From: Whitmania pigra
Taxonomy: Eukaryota; Annelida; Clitellata; Hirudinida; Haemopidae
DNA length: 64,000 nucleotides
Reading direction: 5' to 3'
Assembly (NCBI GenBank): GCA_021613335.1
Contig: JAJTWR010000263.1
Span: forward strand, 912,001 to 976,000
Shown in pieces: positions 13,516 through 24,149 of this stretch. The notes under the pieces were generated by a model that worked only from the letters and a program-made list of their open reading frames with translations, did not search any database and had not been told where the DNA came from. The first letter of the stretch is position 1. Every line of letters starts with the position of its first letter. The position numbers and the translations under genes are program-made.

Positions 13516-13962
13516 TATCGCAAACATTTTAATAACTGCATTCATTACTTTCTGTTATTTACCTGTTAATCATCCAAACAACTTTCATGAGAGATCTCAG
13601 AAATTGGGTTAATTCATTCCGGGTTTTTATTCTTTTCAGAGAAATTGAAAACCTATTAGATGCTCAGTTACTTAGGATCAGTGTGTTTTCTAAATCCCAC
13701 CTTCCTTGGTATCAAATACAAGTGATATTGGCAACAAAGAGTTTAAATGGTCGATGTCACCACGATGGACAATTCTAATTACTTTCTCTTCCTCTTACTC
13801 TGGTTAATGATATGCGACACAAGATGTAATGTATATGTTAACCACCAAAACCGAGAAAACCGATGATCGATATAACCAAAAATCAATATGGCAACTGTAT
13901 AATGTGCTTGAAATTTCTTCGCGTACATTATGTGCGTTAATAGTGGATTATTTTACGCAGCA
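13516..13962. other. Start of the mobile-element island
   Basis: Downstream flank of hexosaminidase copy 2. The stretch around 13840-13925 (GATGATCGATATAACC, TCAATATGGCAACTGTA) is a diverged copy of 23925-24010, which there forms the inner end of a pogo/Tigger-like repeat. No gene. Confidence 0.5.
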
Positions 13963-14650
13963 GGGTCAGATCAAATGAACTCAGTAAGAACCTCCAGCCA
14001 AAGGACACAACAAGTAGTGGTCTATATAATGTAGAAATACAAAATATTGGTTAGATGTGACCAGTATTTTAGAAGATATTGCCATTTTACATGGTCACCA
14101 AACTTTTCAAATTTTGATTTGTTCGAAAATTGGTCACACATAATGTGTCATAAATAATGTTGTAAATGGGATAGAGCAATAACGTTTAGGAGCTTTGTTA
14201 TCCTAACTTTAATTTATTAAATCATATAACAATTAATGTTTTGTCGTTCATGGTTTTTGAGGAATGCAGCTCAGAAAATGAAAAATTTTGAAATTATATA
14301 TTCTGAAAACCAAACATATTTAATCAATAATATTTTGTCGATTTGTTTATAATGTCATGTTCTAATTATATGGTAAGTTTTCATCCGAATATGCTCTGTG
14401 ATTTTTTGTATTATAAGCTTTTAAATTCAGCAAAATTCCAAAATGTCGCAATCTTTAGTGCCATTTGTCTCAAAAAGGTATTTAAATTATTTTTTAAATT
14501 ATTGTTTTTTCATAGTTCTAAGATTGCTTTACATTATATAAAAAATTGGAAAAGTACTCTACGTCTTAATAAAATAAATTAACTTAGAAAAACGTTGATT
14601 TTTTGGTGGGAAAATTTTTCAAAATTGATTGAGTTCATTTGATCTGACCC
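13963..14650. mobile_element. Non-autonomous terminal-inverted-repeat element, ~690 bases
   Basis: Starts GGGTCAGATCAAATGAACTC and ends with the inverse GAGTTCATTTGATCTGACCC. Flanks are CGCAGCA and AGCAGCA, consistent with a short duplicated target. A related unoccupied sequence exists near 24035-24075 (ACACAACATCAATTGATATT). The left end recurs alone at 25081. The interior is AT-rich with no recognisable protein. Confidence 0.75.
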
Positions 14651-14952
14651 AGCAGCAATTGATATTATATATTAATAACAGCAATATGTACATACACGTT
14701 TGCTAACAACAAAAGGCATTTTTGCCTTACAAGCATGTTAGCAGCAACTAGCTATGTAATTCGGTCTTTCGACTTGTTTCCATCGTGATGGTTAACTTGA
14801 AGGGACTTCAATCCTTGTTTCATTTTGCCAGGATTTTTGTTTTTTTTTATTATTTTTTTTTTATTTTATTAAGTGGGTAGAGGACCGAAGCCTCTTACCT
14901 GCCCACTATCAAACAGCAAAACAATGATGAAAAGTAACGAGAGGTTCAATCA

Positions 14953-16212
14953 TTAGTAAACGAGAAAAGGAGACAAGTCATATTCATTGAGAAGGGAGGT
15001 GAAGCGACTATAGGTGCTAGCTGAAACTAAGCTATTAGGTAGTTTATTCCAAATGTTAATAATTCGATTTGTGAAAAAATATTTGGTGTTGTCTTTTGCG
15101 CAAAAATATGACCTTAGTTTAAATCGATGACCTCTAGTTGATGAGTAGCTTGCAAAATGAATATGGTTTTTAATGTGAGTTGATGTTAAATTATTGATGA
15201 TCCTGTATAACAAGCAGAGGTCAGCTATTAAACGGCGATGTTCAAGCAATTTAAGTTGTAGAGCCTTGAGTCGGTCATGGTACTTTAGCTGTCCAACAGC
15301 AGGGATGGCCTTGGTAAATTTCTTTTGGATGTTTTCAATGTTCTCGATCAGGTATTTATGGTGAGGGTTCCAGACCTGACTGCTGTACTCTAGGATTGGT
15401 CTGACATATACGCAGAAAGCTTTGGTGAGAAGATTGTTGTCCCTGGAGGTGAATGATTTCAGAATCAGTCTTGAACGGACTGCAGCTTTGTGTGTGATGT
15501 TGTCAATGTGAAGCCGGAATTTTAAGTCTGAGTCTATGATGACACCAAGATCTCTGGTTTGATCAACAGTGGTGAGCAGGATATCGTCGATGTAGTATTG
15601 TTGTGGGCAGAGTCTATTCCTGGAACTGGTTTTAATTGAGCAATTAAAGCATTTTTCCTTGGCTAGGTTTAGCTGCCATTTCCTGCTCCATGTAGTGAGT
15701 GAGTCGACGCCTCTCTGAAGATCAGAATCTTCCATTGACAGAGATTTGTAAAGTTTAATATCATCGGCAAATAGTTTAATTGTGATATCCTTAGGTAGGG
15801 AGTCGACTATGTCATTGATGTAGATTAGAAACAAAGTAGGGCCCAAAACACTTCCCTGTGGCACACCACTTGTTACGTCAATCGAACCGGATATTGAACC
15901 ATTTATGAGGACATGTTGTTTTCTTTGATACAGAAAATCGGAAAGCCACTGATACAAGTTTCCAGTAATACCATACGATTTAATTTTGTTCAGTAATTTC
16001 GGATGAGATACAGAATCAAAGGCTTTTTGAAAGTCGAAGTAGATTACATCTGTTTGCTGACGTTGTTGCTGTGAAGTGGTCCAGTCATAAACACACTCCA
16101 GCAAATTTGTGGTGGTCGATTTTAATGGTCTGAATCCATGTTGTTGAGGAGATATTAAGTCCAGAGAAATTAAATGATGTAGAATCGTTTTGTTAATTAT
16201 TTTCTCCAGGAC
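14953..16212 (-). pseudogene. LINE reverse transcriptase (RT palm to C-terminus)
   Basis: Open for 383+ codons downstream of the single TGA. RT motifs in order: FDFQKAFDSVSHPKLL, SGVPQGSVLGP, the catalytic FADD, LNLAKEKC, LGVIIDSDL, then the C-terminal VRPILEYSSQVWNP and RGHRFKL typical of CR1-like elements. It copies element RNA into DNA at the target. The stop at 16213 would prevent a full-length ORF2. Confidence 0.88.
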
Positions 16213-17021
16213 TCAACAGCAGGTACATGTCAATGAGATTGGTCTGTAGTTCGAGGGGCTAGATGTTGGACCTTTCTTGTGGATGGGAATGACATGAGCT
16301 GTTTTCCAGACTGTGGGTATAAGTCCACTATTAAGGGAGAGATTAAAGATATGATGGAGTGGGTATGACAAGCTAAAAGCACAGCTTTTTAACAAAATAT
16401 TAGGAATGTGGTCGGGGCCTTGTGAGCAAGAACGTTCCAGCTGTCTCAAAGTCTGTAAGACAGCATCATGAGTGATTAGGACTTTATCCAAGATTTTGGT
16501 AGAACGTCGAGTGAGGTCGTACGTAGTTCCATCATCAGCTGTAAAAACGCTAGAAAAATAGGTGTTGAATGTGTCAGCTATTTCCAATGAATTTGAAGTC
16601 ATACTTCCATCCTGTTTTGTTATTTCTCCAATCGATGAGTGACAAAACAGCTTGTTATTAACATATCTGTAGAAGCTGCCTAAATTATTCTTGCTAATGA
16701 GATTCTTTTCCTTCTTGGCCCGATATGCCGCAAGTTGGTTGCTGCATTTTTCTGAAAATTTAGTATATTTGATTTTTCTTTGAAGATCAGGACTAGATTT
16801 CCACTCGCGCCAGTATTTGAGTTTGATTTTGTAAAGCTTTTTCTGAAGTAAGGTTTCATGTGGAAGTTTACTGATATTTCCAGAGCCCTTGAAGACAAAG
16901 GGAACATGCAGTTTGATGCCCTCTTTCAGACATAGCATGAAACTTGTCCAACACTCTTCAACTGATAAGCATCTCTGAAAAGTCTGATTCCAATCAATCG
17001 CGAATATGAAGTTGTTCAAGC
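16213..17021 (-). pseudogene. LINE ORF2, endonuclease-RT linker
   Basis: Same frame as the RT block. It carries the pre-RT motif order ...GPDHIPNILLKS, LNSGLIPTVWKTAHVIPIHK, NYRPISLT seen in jockey/CR1 elements. Its upstream side is cut by the Tc3-like element at the TA at 17022-17023. Reading across the excised insertion joins it to the endonuclease part without loss. Confidence 0.82.
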
Positions 17022-18613
17022 TAATGCGGACAGAAACCTTAAGGACACCCCATATTTTTGTGATAACTCGTTAAATATAACTTCAATATTACTCTATTTT
17101 TAATATAATATCTCTTTATGGTAGACAAAACATCCTGCAAAATTTCAAAAAAATTTAACAAGCTGACCTTGTAAAATATGCAAAATAGCATTTTATGGCC
17201 GTTTAAAAACGATAAAGGACATCTTATTTGTTCCCAATAAAACTTGAAATTTGTCATAGTTATGCAACCAAAATGCACATTATGCAAATATTATCAATAT
17301 ATAAATCCAAGAAAAGTTAAAAATTGATGTGAAGTTTATAAAATTACTATTTTATAAATGGCTAGAGGGAAAACGTTGTCTGACAAGGAGAAGGGGCAGA
17401 TTGAGGCCTTCAGACAAGCAAATTATTCGATCAGGGAAATTGCCAAAGAGCTCAAGCGATCCAAGACAGTCATCTGGAACTACGTAAAAGCTCCTGAGGA
17501 ATATGGTGCAAAAAATGATCATGGAAGACCTAAAAAACTGCCGATTCGTCAGCAGAGACTCCTGGTAAGAAAGGCTTCTTCAGGTAAATTTTCAGCAAAT
17601 CAAATTAGAAATGAACTTGATTTAAGAATTTGTAAAAGTACAGTGTTAAATTATTTGAGATCTAGTGGTATTTTATTATATGAAAAAAGATTAAAGATTC
17701 CTGCTCTTAAAAACCATCACAAGTTGGCAAGAGTGGAATGGGCCAAAACCATGCTTTCTAACAGAGATGGTTGGGGCAATATTATTTTTCAGATGAGAAG
17801 AAATTTAACCTAGATGGACCTGATGGTCATCAGTTCTATTGGCATGACCTCAGATTAGAAAAGGAAACATTTTTTAGCCGAAATCATGGAGCAGGATCGG
17901 TGATGATTTGGGGAGGAATTTCCAGTGAAGGATTGACTGAATTAGCCTTTCTGGATGGGGGACAGTCTTCTGTGGATTACATCAAAGTTTTAGAAGACCA
18001 TCTGTTGCCTTTTGGGGAAGATTATTATGGAGGAAATTTTATTTTCCAGCAAGATAATGCCCCGATCCACACTTCCAAGTTGACAAAGACATTTTTCCAG
18101 AGGAGAAATTTGAAAGTTATGAGTTGGCCAGCTTGTTCCCCGGACTTAAATCCTATAGAAAATGTTTGGGAAATGTTGTCAAGATTTGTTTACAACAATG
18201 GAAGGCAGTTTCATTCAAAATCTGACCTGGAAAACACCATTAGGAGTGCCTGGAAAGAACTGGACAGAAATTTCTTAAAAACTCTTATAAAATCAATGAA
18301 CAAGAGATGTTTTAAAGTTATTGAAAATAAAGGAAACATTATTTCATATTAATAAACTTTTTCCTGTTTTTTTCAAAAAGTTTTTAGTCATTTTTCGATG
18401 ATTTTTGCAAGTGTCTTTTATGGTTATTGGACGCCCCGAAATCACGTTTTTGGAATTTTAAAATTAATGCACGAACATATTTTGATGAAAATTTAAGAGA
18501 TAATCACAACTATATAAATACATAACATATTAAAATTTCCCTACAATCAAATTTTTCTTTATCGAGTTATTACGAAATAATGGGGTGTCCTTATGGTTTC
18601 TGTCCTGACTGTA
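17022..18613 (+). mobile_element. Tc3-like Tc1/mariner transposon inserted in the LINE
   Basis: Flanked by TA on both sides (17022-17023, 18612-18613). The right end reads inward as CAGTCAGGACAGAAACC and the left as ATGCGGACAGAAACC. Both continue to TAAGGACACCCCAT, an inverted repeat of about 45 bases that goes on with a NTAACTCG block. One transposase gene lies inside, transcribed opposite to the LINE. Removing the element restores the LINE reading frame. Confidence 0.93.
17358..18352 (+). pseudogene. Tc3-like DDE transposase with one single-base frameshift
   Basis: Cut-and-paste transposase of about 331 residues. The N-terminal paired helix-turn-helix region (MARGKTLSDKEKGQIEAF; IAKELKRSKTVIWNY) is followed by HGRPKKLP and a second HTH. 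The catalytic core has D (SDEKKFNLDGPDG), D (FQQDNAPIHTS) and E (SPDLNPIENVW), with a 34-residue DE spacing as in Tc1/Tc3. The end, KVIENKGNIISY, resembles nematode Tc3. The frame breaks at about 17793, inside a T-run immediately before the first catalytic Asp, where one T appears to be missing. The two halves are otherwise clean, which suggests a young element. Confidence 0.92.
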
Positions 18614-19202
18614 TATTCGTATGTGTAGTTGTACCATTCAGGCGGAAAGTGATGATGTTGTGGTCTGACGAGGCAAGTGGGCAAGTTACTTCTATCGTTG
18701 AAATCAGTAGTGGGTCATTAGACAATATCAGGTCGAGAATGTTGATATTTCGTGTTGGAGAGTTGACAAATTGGTGAAGGCCGAGGTCGTTGAAAAACTC
18801 CAGAAATATCCTGTAGATAGAGTTATTAGGAGCCGATGTAAATTCCCAGTTGAGCTCAGGAAGGTTAAAGTCTCCCATAAGACAAAGCTTGTGATCACCT
18901 AAACAGAGATGCCTCAAGCATTTAATGCTGTCTGTAGCATAATGTTCAGCCGCCAGATCGAATCCTCCACTCCGATAGTAACCAATAAAGCGGTGGTTTC
19001 GAGAGCCAATTCTTGAGTCTACACAAACAATTTCAATGTGGGAATAATCCGGAGGTACTTGAACCTGATGATACGTAATGTTTTTTATAATCAAAGCAAC
19101 TCCTCCTCTTGAACGTCTATCCCATCGGACAGCGGTGAAACCATTAGGCAGAAAAAGGCTGCTTGGCATGTCATTTGAGAGCCATGTTTCAGTCAGACAC
19201 AA
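18612..19202 (-). pseudogene. LINE ORF2, apurinic-endonuclease domain (C-terminal part)
   Basis: Contains TETWLS (catalytic Glu region), RRSRGGVALII, GDFNLPELNW and SSDHNIITF (catalytic Asp/His) of the APE-type LINE endonuclease, which nicks the target. The frame stays open upstream to about 19300. The last residues before the transposon come from the transposon end, not the LINE. Confidence 0.85.
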
Positions 19203-19310
19203 GATGTTTGGATTGAAATTGTGGAGAAATAAATGGATCTCAGTGAGCTTATTGTTAATGCTTCTAATATTAGTAAGAGCAAGTTTGAGAATCTGATAAT
19301 TTATATTATC

Positions 19311-19450
19311 TCAACAGACATTTTCTTCAAAAGGTGTTATGATTTTCGATAAATTGACGCTAAAAGTTTTATTCTTCATCATCTTCGTCTTCATCGTCAT
19401 TACTAGTGTGCCCCAGTAGCCGCTATGGTTGTACATTCATTGTTGAACAC
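19311..19450 (-). pseudogene. Duplicated 3' end of the micro-exon peptide gene
   Basis: Bases 19312-19435 match 21335-21455, which is the last exon and 3' UTR of the secreted-peptide gene, including the segment with AATAAAAC and the (GAT/GAA)-rich stretch. The LINE sits in the middle of this duplicated copy, with its other side continuing at 14787-14830. No upstream exons of the gene are seen here. Confidence 0.7.
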
Positions 19451-19703
19451 CAATGCTTTCCAAAGTCTTGTTTTGAAATTGCATTTCAAGAACACGATTT
19501 GTCCACAATTTATTAAGATCTTTCATCAGCTCTTCATCATCTGACATATTATCCAAATTGTAAGAATATGGATTCGTGATTCATTCTACTGAAACTTTCA
19601 ATTCTAGAGCTTCAAACTTAAACTGGGTAACTTTAGAAAGAGTCGTTGTCTTTTTCCTTACTTGTTAAGTCTCGCACACCCTGAAATTTTGTATGGTTGG
19701 GAA

Positions 19704-20947
19704 CAGTGATGCCGAAATCTTAAGTACTCGTGTACTTAAGTTCATTTGTTGTACTTGAGTATTTATACTTAAGTCCTTTCACGAATGTTTACTTAGTACT
19801 TGTACTTTAAATACATTTGTGATGTACTTATTAGTAAGTACATTTTAATTACGGTCAAGTATTTTTAATTTTTTTTTTAAATAACAGTGCTAATCGTTGG
19901 AGTTTCCTTTACTATATGCCCGTGTCTTTGTTTCCTTTGTTCTCTTTGTATTGTCGATTGTTCTCATTTGTTGGAAGATGGCCGATCTATTTGAACGTTC
20001 CGAAAGCCGATAAAGCACTGGCAATTGATGCGACTTTCAAGCTAATGTATCGGTCAGTGGCTGGCAAATGTTCCAGTTTGAGCAATGCGTCACATCAGAG
20101 TTCAAAAACTGCTGAAGCTGTGTTTGTTGTACTTGGGAGAACAATACCTAAGCCAAATTCAACTCGTTGGAACTCTGAATTAATTATACAAAGTTCAGCT
20201 CTCAAGATTTCACGTTCTTGAAGAAATGGATTAAAGTAACGAGACCAATTGCACAAGCTCTAGACAATTTACAAGGAGAAGACACATCTGGAGCTTATTT
20301 TGATTTCATTCTTCCAACATTACACACCAAACTATTTCTAGCTATTCAGCAGTCAAAAAAGTATTTCTTAAGTTCAACACCACCATTCCATCATCTGCAT
20401 CTGTTGAAAGACTATTCAGTCAAGATGGTCTTATACTGACTGCTCAGCGTAACACTCTGACAAATACTTTTAAATACTGCTTCTTTTAAAGAAGAATAAA
20501 CAATTTTATTGATAAATATAAATTTTGTTATATTTGTATTAACATTGTATTGAAGATAACGAATTTCTGATCAATAAAGGTCTTGTAATCAGTGATGGGC
20601 TTTAACTACTTAAAAAGTAGTTAACTACAGTAGTTAAATACTTTTTTATAAAGGTAGTTAGTAACTATTTTTAACTACTTTTTAAATAAGTAGTTAGTAA
20701 TTACTCCTTAACTACTTGCATAGTAGTTAACTACTATTTTTTAACTACTTTTTTAAGAGTAGTTATTAACTACTTCCTAACTACTTTAAAGTAGTTATTA
20801 ACTAGTAGTTAACTACTTATAGTTAGTAACTACCCATCACTGCTTGTAATTATACTTAAATACATTCAAAAATACTTGTACTTGTACTTAAGTACATTGC
20901 ATATAACACACTTATAAGAACCTTTTTGGAGTTCTTACGCAACACTG
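19704..20947. mobile_element. hAT element with decayed transposase, copy A
   Basis: Ends are CAGTGATGCC and its near-inverse GCAACACTG, with near-identical 8-base flanks GTTGGGAA and GTCGGGAA, as expected for hAT. Subterminal AAGTACTTGTACTTAAGTAC repeats occur at both sides. The plus-strand interior encodes hAT transposase pieces (AGKCSSLSNASHQSS, PKPNSTRWNSE, QALDNLQGEDTSGAYFDFIL). About 70 bases present in copy B are deleted near 20190, so it is not functional. Confidence 0.85.
20590..20842. mobile_element. 253-base hAT MITE nested in hAT copy A
   Basis: Starts CAGTGATGGGCTTTAACTAC and ends GTAACTACCCATCACTG. Perfect 8-base target duplication CTTGTAAT at 20582-20589 and 20843-20850. Built from repeated AAGTAGTTAACTAC units. 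The same ends belong to the larger element at 59064-60446, which is a plausible source of transposase. Confidence 0.93.
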
Positions 20948-20949
20948 GT

Positions 20950-21449
20950 CGGGAACCCTTGCAATAGAGTAACACATTTGCACTTTGTAACTACATTTTC
21001 ATATATAAAATAAACATGGGTTGGCAATGTAAAATCAAGCCACGTAACGCCGAGGCTAGCCAGCTTTCAAGCCGAGCTGTTTCTTACAGCTCCCAGATCT
21101 ACTGGGTGGGACACCTATTTCACTTAATATCAACATTTATTCGCCACTTTTTTAAAATCATTTAGGTATTAAAGTAATAATTTTTTAAGGTTTAAATTAT
21201 TAAAAATTAAGGCATCTGTTATTTTAACTAAAATTTAAGTTTCACAAATTTTAAACCAGACATTGCTTTCGAATTTTGACGGTTAACATAAAGTGACTTC
21301 AATCCTTGTTTCATTTTGCCATGAATTTATTTTATCTCAATAGACATTTTCTTCAAAAGGTGTTATGATTTTCGATAAATTGACGCTAAAAGTTTTATTC
21401 ATCATCTTCTCTTCATCGTCATCACTAGTGTGCCCCAGTAGTGTAGCCG
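20950..21449. repeat. Segmental duplication flank (also at 26001-26365)
   Basis: From GTCGGGAACCCTTGCAATAG to CTTCAATCCTTGT the sequence is nearly identical to 26001-26363. Because non-transposon flank is shared, the two hAT copies arose by DNA duplication rather than by separate insertions. The 21335-21449 part is 3' UTR of the micro-exon gene on the minus strand, with AATAAA (minus) near 21395. Confidence 0.8.
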
Positions 21450-23111
21450 CTATGGTTTTATTATTGCCTGAAATATAAACAAATAGCACATTAATCTAAT
21501 TTAATTTAAATATTTTTTATTTGATAGTTAAATTAAAAATTTAAAAATTGTAACTGAAAAGTAACCTGTTACTACTGCCAATTATTTTTAACGGAACGAA
21601 GTATTTCAAATTTAACAAAATTTAATTTTAAAATATATAAAAAATAAAACTAATTAATTTTCGGATTTAACATTTAATGTAAAGATGCCATCAGTCACCT
21701 TTTGCAGCTCCTAAAAACATGTAATACAAATTATTAAAAAATATTAAAGACAAGTAATTAAAAAAAACAATGATAACTTATTCACAAACATGTGGTTAGT
21801 GATAAAATTTTGGATGCAATTAATAGAATATTAATTAATAAATTCTTAAAAACTTACTTCTTGAATCGCAACTCCCACAGCGGCTAAAAACAATTAGTAT
21901 GCGAAAGCAAGTTTTCAGGTTTGTATAAATGTTGTATAATATGTAGCATGTATGCTTAGTATCTTATGTATAACACGTAATATATAACTTGTAGATGTCC
22001 CGTTAAACAATTGTGTGTTTCATGTCTGTTTATATGTGGTATAATATGTAATATATAGCTTATATAATAATTTTGTAGTTCATGAAACAAACGAGTGAAA
22101 GGAAGTATTTCCTTATTAACCTTCAACATCTGCTATGTCTTCAAGTGGAAGTACTGAATCAAGTTCTACAATGCAAGTGACTCAGATGGTAAATATTGGA
22201 ATAGCAACTTCAATAAAGACTTTATAATATTGATAATTAATTCTTACCTTTGTGCAAAAATTCCTTTACTAACGGGAAAAAATTTAGACGATATTTGAGA
22301 ACATTATCATGTTAAATTTGTTTAACTATGGTGATTAAGATATATTTTCATAACTCAATCCAAAGATTATTTGGATATGTATAATCCATCAAACGTTTTG
22401 TGCTTATTAGGTTGAAACACTATCTTAAAAACATTCATGAAAATAGAAATAAGACTTTTTAGTCAATTAAAATAATAAATCGTCTTACGTTTTTTCATGA
22501 ACAAGTCAACCTTCACTGAGAAATTTAAAATTCCACGTCAGAAATATAAAAATTTCAAATACAATCATTAAAACAATTATACAATTTATATAAGTGCCTA
22601 AAAGCTTTTCGATCATAGTTTTCGCACTGCCTACAAAATGGGAATGCAAGTATGTATTTTATGTTGTATAATGCGTATGTAGCACGTATAATGTGGTACT
22701 TCATAAATTCAACAAGTGAAATTAAATATTTTTATTATTGCAATTATTATTCATAAATTTTGTTTATTAATATTATTAATTATTATTGAGATATAATTAT
22801 AACAACCTTCAGCATCTCCGTGGTCTTCCAGTGGAGGTACTGAAAAAAAGGTCACTTAAGTTACGTATTTTAAATGTAAAAAGTATTTCTGTCCAACCTT
22901 TGCCGTTAACATCCAGAAGGTCAGCTGAAATGAATAATTACAAAATATGAATCTATAAATTGTTGTTGAATTTTAAAGTTTACTTCAAAATTAGTCTAAA
23001 ACACGTAATATTTTATAAGATTTTAAATGCTTAATTCACTTAACGAAAGCCACCTGAGATGATGGAGTAGAGGAAAGCAGTAAGAAACAAAGCACTGATG
23101 AGGAACTTCAT
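21450..23111 (-). CDS. Micro-exon gene for a small secreted acidic peptide (unrecognised family)
   Basis: I do not recognise the family. Nine exons read in phase, 84 residues. Exon 1 (23111-23054) encodes a clean signal peptide, MKFLISALFLTAFLYSIIS. Then come symmetric phase-1 micro-exons: 22924-22898 (27 bases, DLLDVNGK), 22839-22807 (33, PPLEDHGDAE), 22515-22489 (27, KVDLFMKK), 22268-22248 (21, KEFLHK), 22153-22121 (33, LPLEDIADVE). Last are 21883-21858 (26), 21710-21699 (12, ELQK) and 21467-21450 (IIKP, TAG). The two 33-base exons are homologous. Acceptors are strong (CTTTTTTTCAG, TTTTTTCCCGTTAG, AATTTCTCAG). Donors of exons 2, 3 and the second 33-base exon are all GTT. A TATAAAA lies about 50 bases before the ATG and AATAAA about 55 after the stop. 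Exon 6 could instead read through to a TAA at about 21655. The two middle exons are the least certain. Confidence 0.68.
23054..23111 (-). other. Signal-peptide exon of the micro-exon gene
   Basis: ATG at 23111, 19 hydrophobic-rich residues, ending TCAG|GTGGCT. The preceding 45 bases contain no other ATG. Cleavage is likely after the Ser-Ala junction at the exon border, so the whole mature peptide is encoded by micro-exons. Confidence 0.8.
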
Positions 23112-23170
23112 TTTCGAGGTTGGTTGTTCAACTCTGAAACAAGTAGGTTGCAAGGCAGATTTTATAAGCT
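23112..23170 (-). promoter_or_regulatory. TATA-box promoter of the micro-exon gene
   Basis: Minus strand GCTTATAAAATCTGCC at about 23158-23170, followed by a short leader and the ATG at 23111. The spacing fits a start site some 25-30 bases downstream of the TATA. The box lies in the first of two tandem 150-base repeats; the second repeat has GCCACAAAATC at the same place and so lacks it. Confidence 0.7.
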
Positions 23171-23454
23171 TTGCAAACAATGAAGATGCTGTTTTAATGA
23201 CAATATTTGATTTTCTTCAATCAATTGTGCGTCAGTCACTCCATTCATAAGACAATTGACAATAAATATACTACACCATTGTTATTGCATAGATGCGTCA
23301 ACAAAGTAGATTTTGTGGCTTTGGAAACAATGAAGATGCTGTTTTAATGACAATATTTGATTTTATTCAATCAATTGTGCAACAGTCATTCCATTCATAA
23401 GACAATTGACAATAAACATACTACACCATTGTTATTTCATAGGTGCATCATCGA
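23155..23454. repeat. Tandem 150-base duplication upstream of the micro-exon gene
   Basis: Two units, about 23155-23304 and 23305-23454, both containing AAACAATGAAGATGCTGTTT, TGACAATATTTGATTTT and CATAAGACAATTGACAATAA in order. They differ by scattered substitutions. Confidence 0.85.
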
Positions 23455-24149
23455 TTTACATTGTATTTGTCGGACCAAGTCAATTGTTTTATGTGAATAT
23501 TTTTATTTTAATCTTAATAATAAAATTGATATATTAAATAAATAAGTGTATTTAGAATTATGCCTTTATAATCATATTGAATCATTGTACTATAAACTTC
23601 AAGTGATTTGTAAGCATTACAACCGTAATACTTGCTTTCTGACTGATCAAATTAGAATTATTTATAAATACACAAATATGTGCATTTTGTAGTATTAGAA
23701 AACACTAAATTGCTTATTACTCGTCATTAATTATGATTACTTATGATTAATTCTTATTTAACAATTGAGGGAAAAAATCTGAGATGTAACATTACAATCG
23801 CGAGATTGGTTAAAGAAAACTAAGACTAACAATAATAATAATGAACTAATAAAAAGGATATGTAAACATTCCAGATACAGTCGAACCCGGTTTTGTCGCC
23901 GGCCTAGGGGTTTGCCAAGAAGTGTAGAGATAACCGATGATCGAGATAACGAAAATCAATGTGGTGGCTGTACATTAACATGTGCCTGAAATTACTTTAG
24001 GTACATAATGTTTATTAATGAATGTTTTTGGTTTTTTACACAACATCAATTGATATTTGATATTGATAACAACAATATGTACTTATATATTTGCTAACAA
24101 CGATTCGCAATAAGAAACACCGCCGATTCTCGACATCACTTTTTATAAT
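23455..24149. other. AT-rich spacer with a pogo/Tigger-like end
   Basis: No gene. At 23878 CAGTCGAACCCGGTTTTGTC resembles the terminal repeat of pogo/Tigger transposons; the following GATAACCGATGATCGAGATA recurs diverged at 13845. Confidence 0.45.

Larger units (their letters stand above)
14838..19310 (-). mobile_element. CR1/jockey-type LINE, near full ORF2, split by a Tc3-like insertion
   Basis: A non-LTR retrotransposon on the minus strand. The APE endonuclease part lies at 18612-19300 (ALTNIRSINNKLTEIH, LCLTETWLSNDMP, GDFNLPELNW, SSDHNIITF). The ORF resumes at 17021-16213 (linker, then NYRPISLTC). Reverse transcriptase follows at 16212-14953 (FDFQKAFDSVSH, SGVPQGSVLGPTLFLIYIND, FADDIKLY), ending in WNKLPNSLVSAS. 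Only one nonsense codon (TGA at 16213-16215, beside the RT palm) breaks the frame. The 3' end is an A/T-rich tail at 14838-14870. The start is truncated within the endonuclease. An empty relative of the insertion site is at 21298-21360, which fixes both borders. Confidence 0.88.

Noticed and set aside
22590..22637. A further 48-base exon of the micro-exon gene (acceptor ATTTTGTAG)
   Set aside because: The acceptor is good and phase fits, but the only donor (GTATAA) is weak and the peptide has no resemblance to the other modules; left out.
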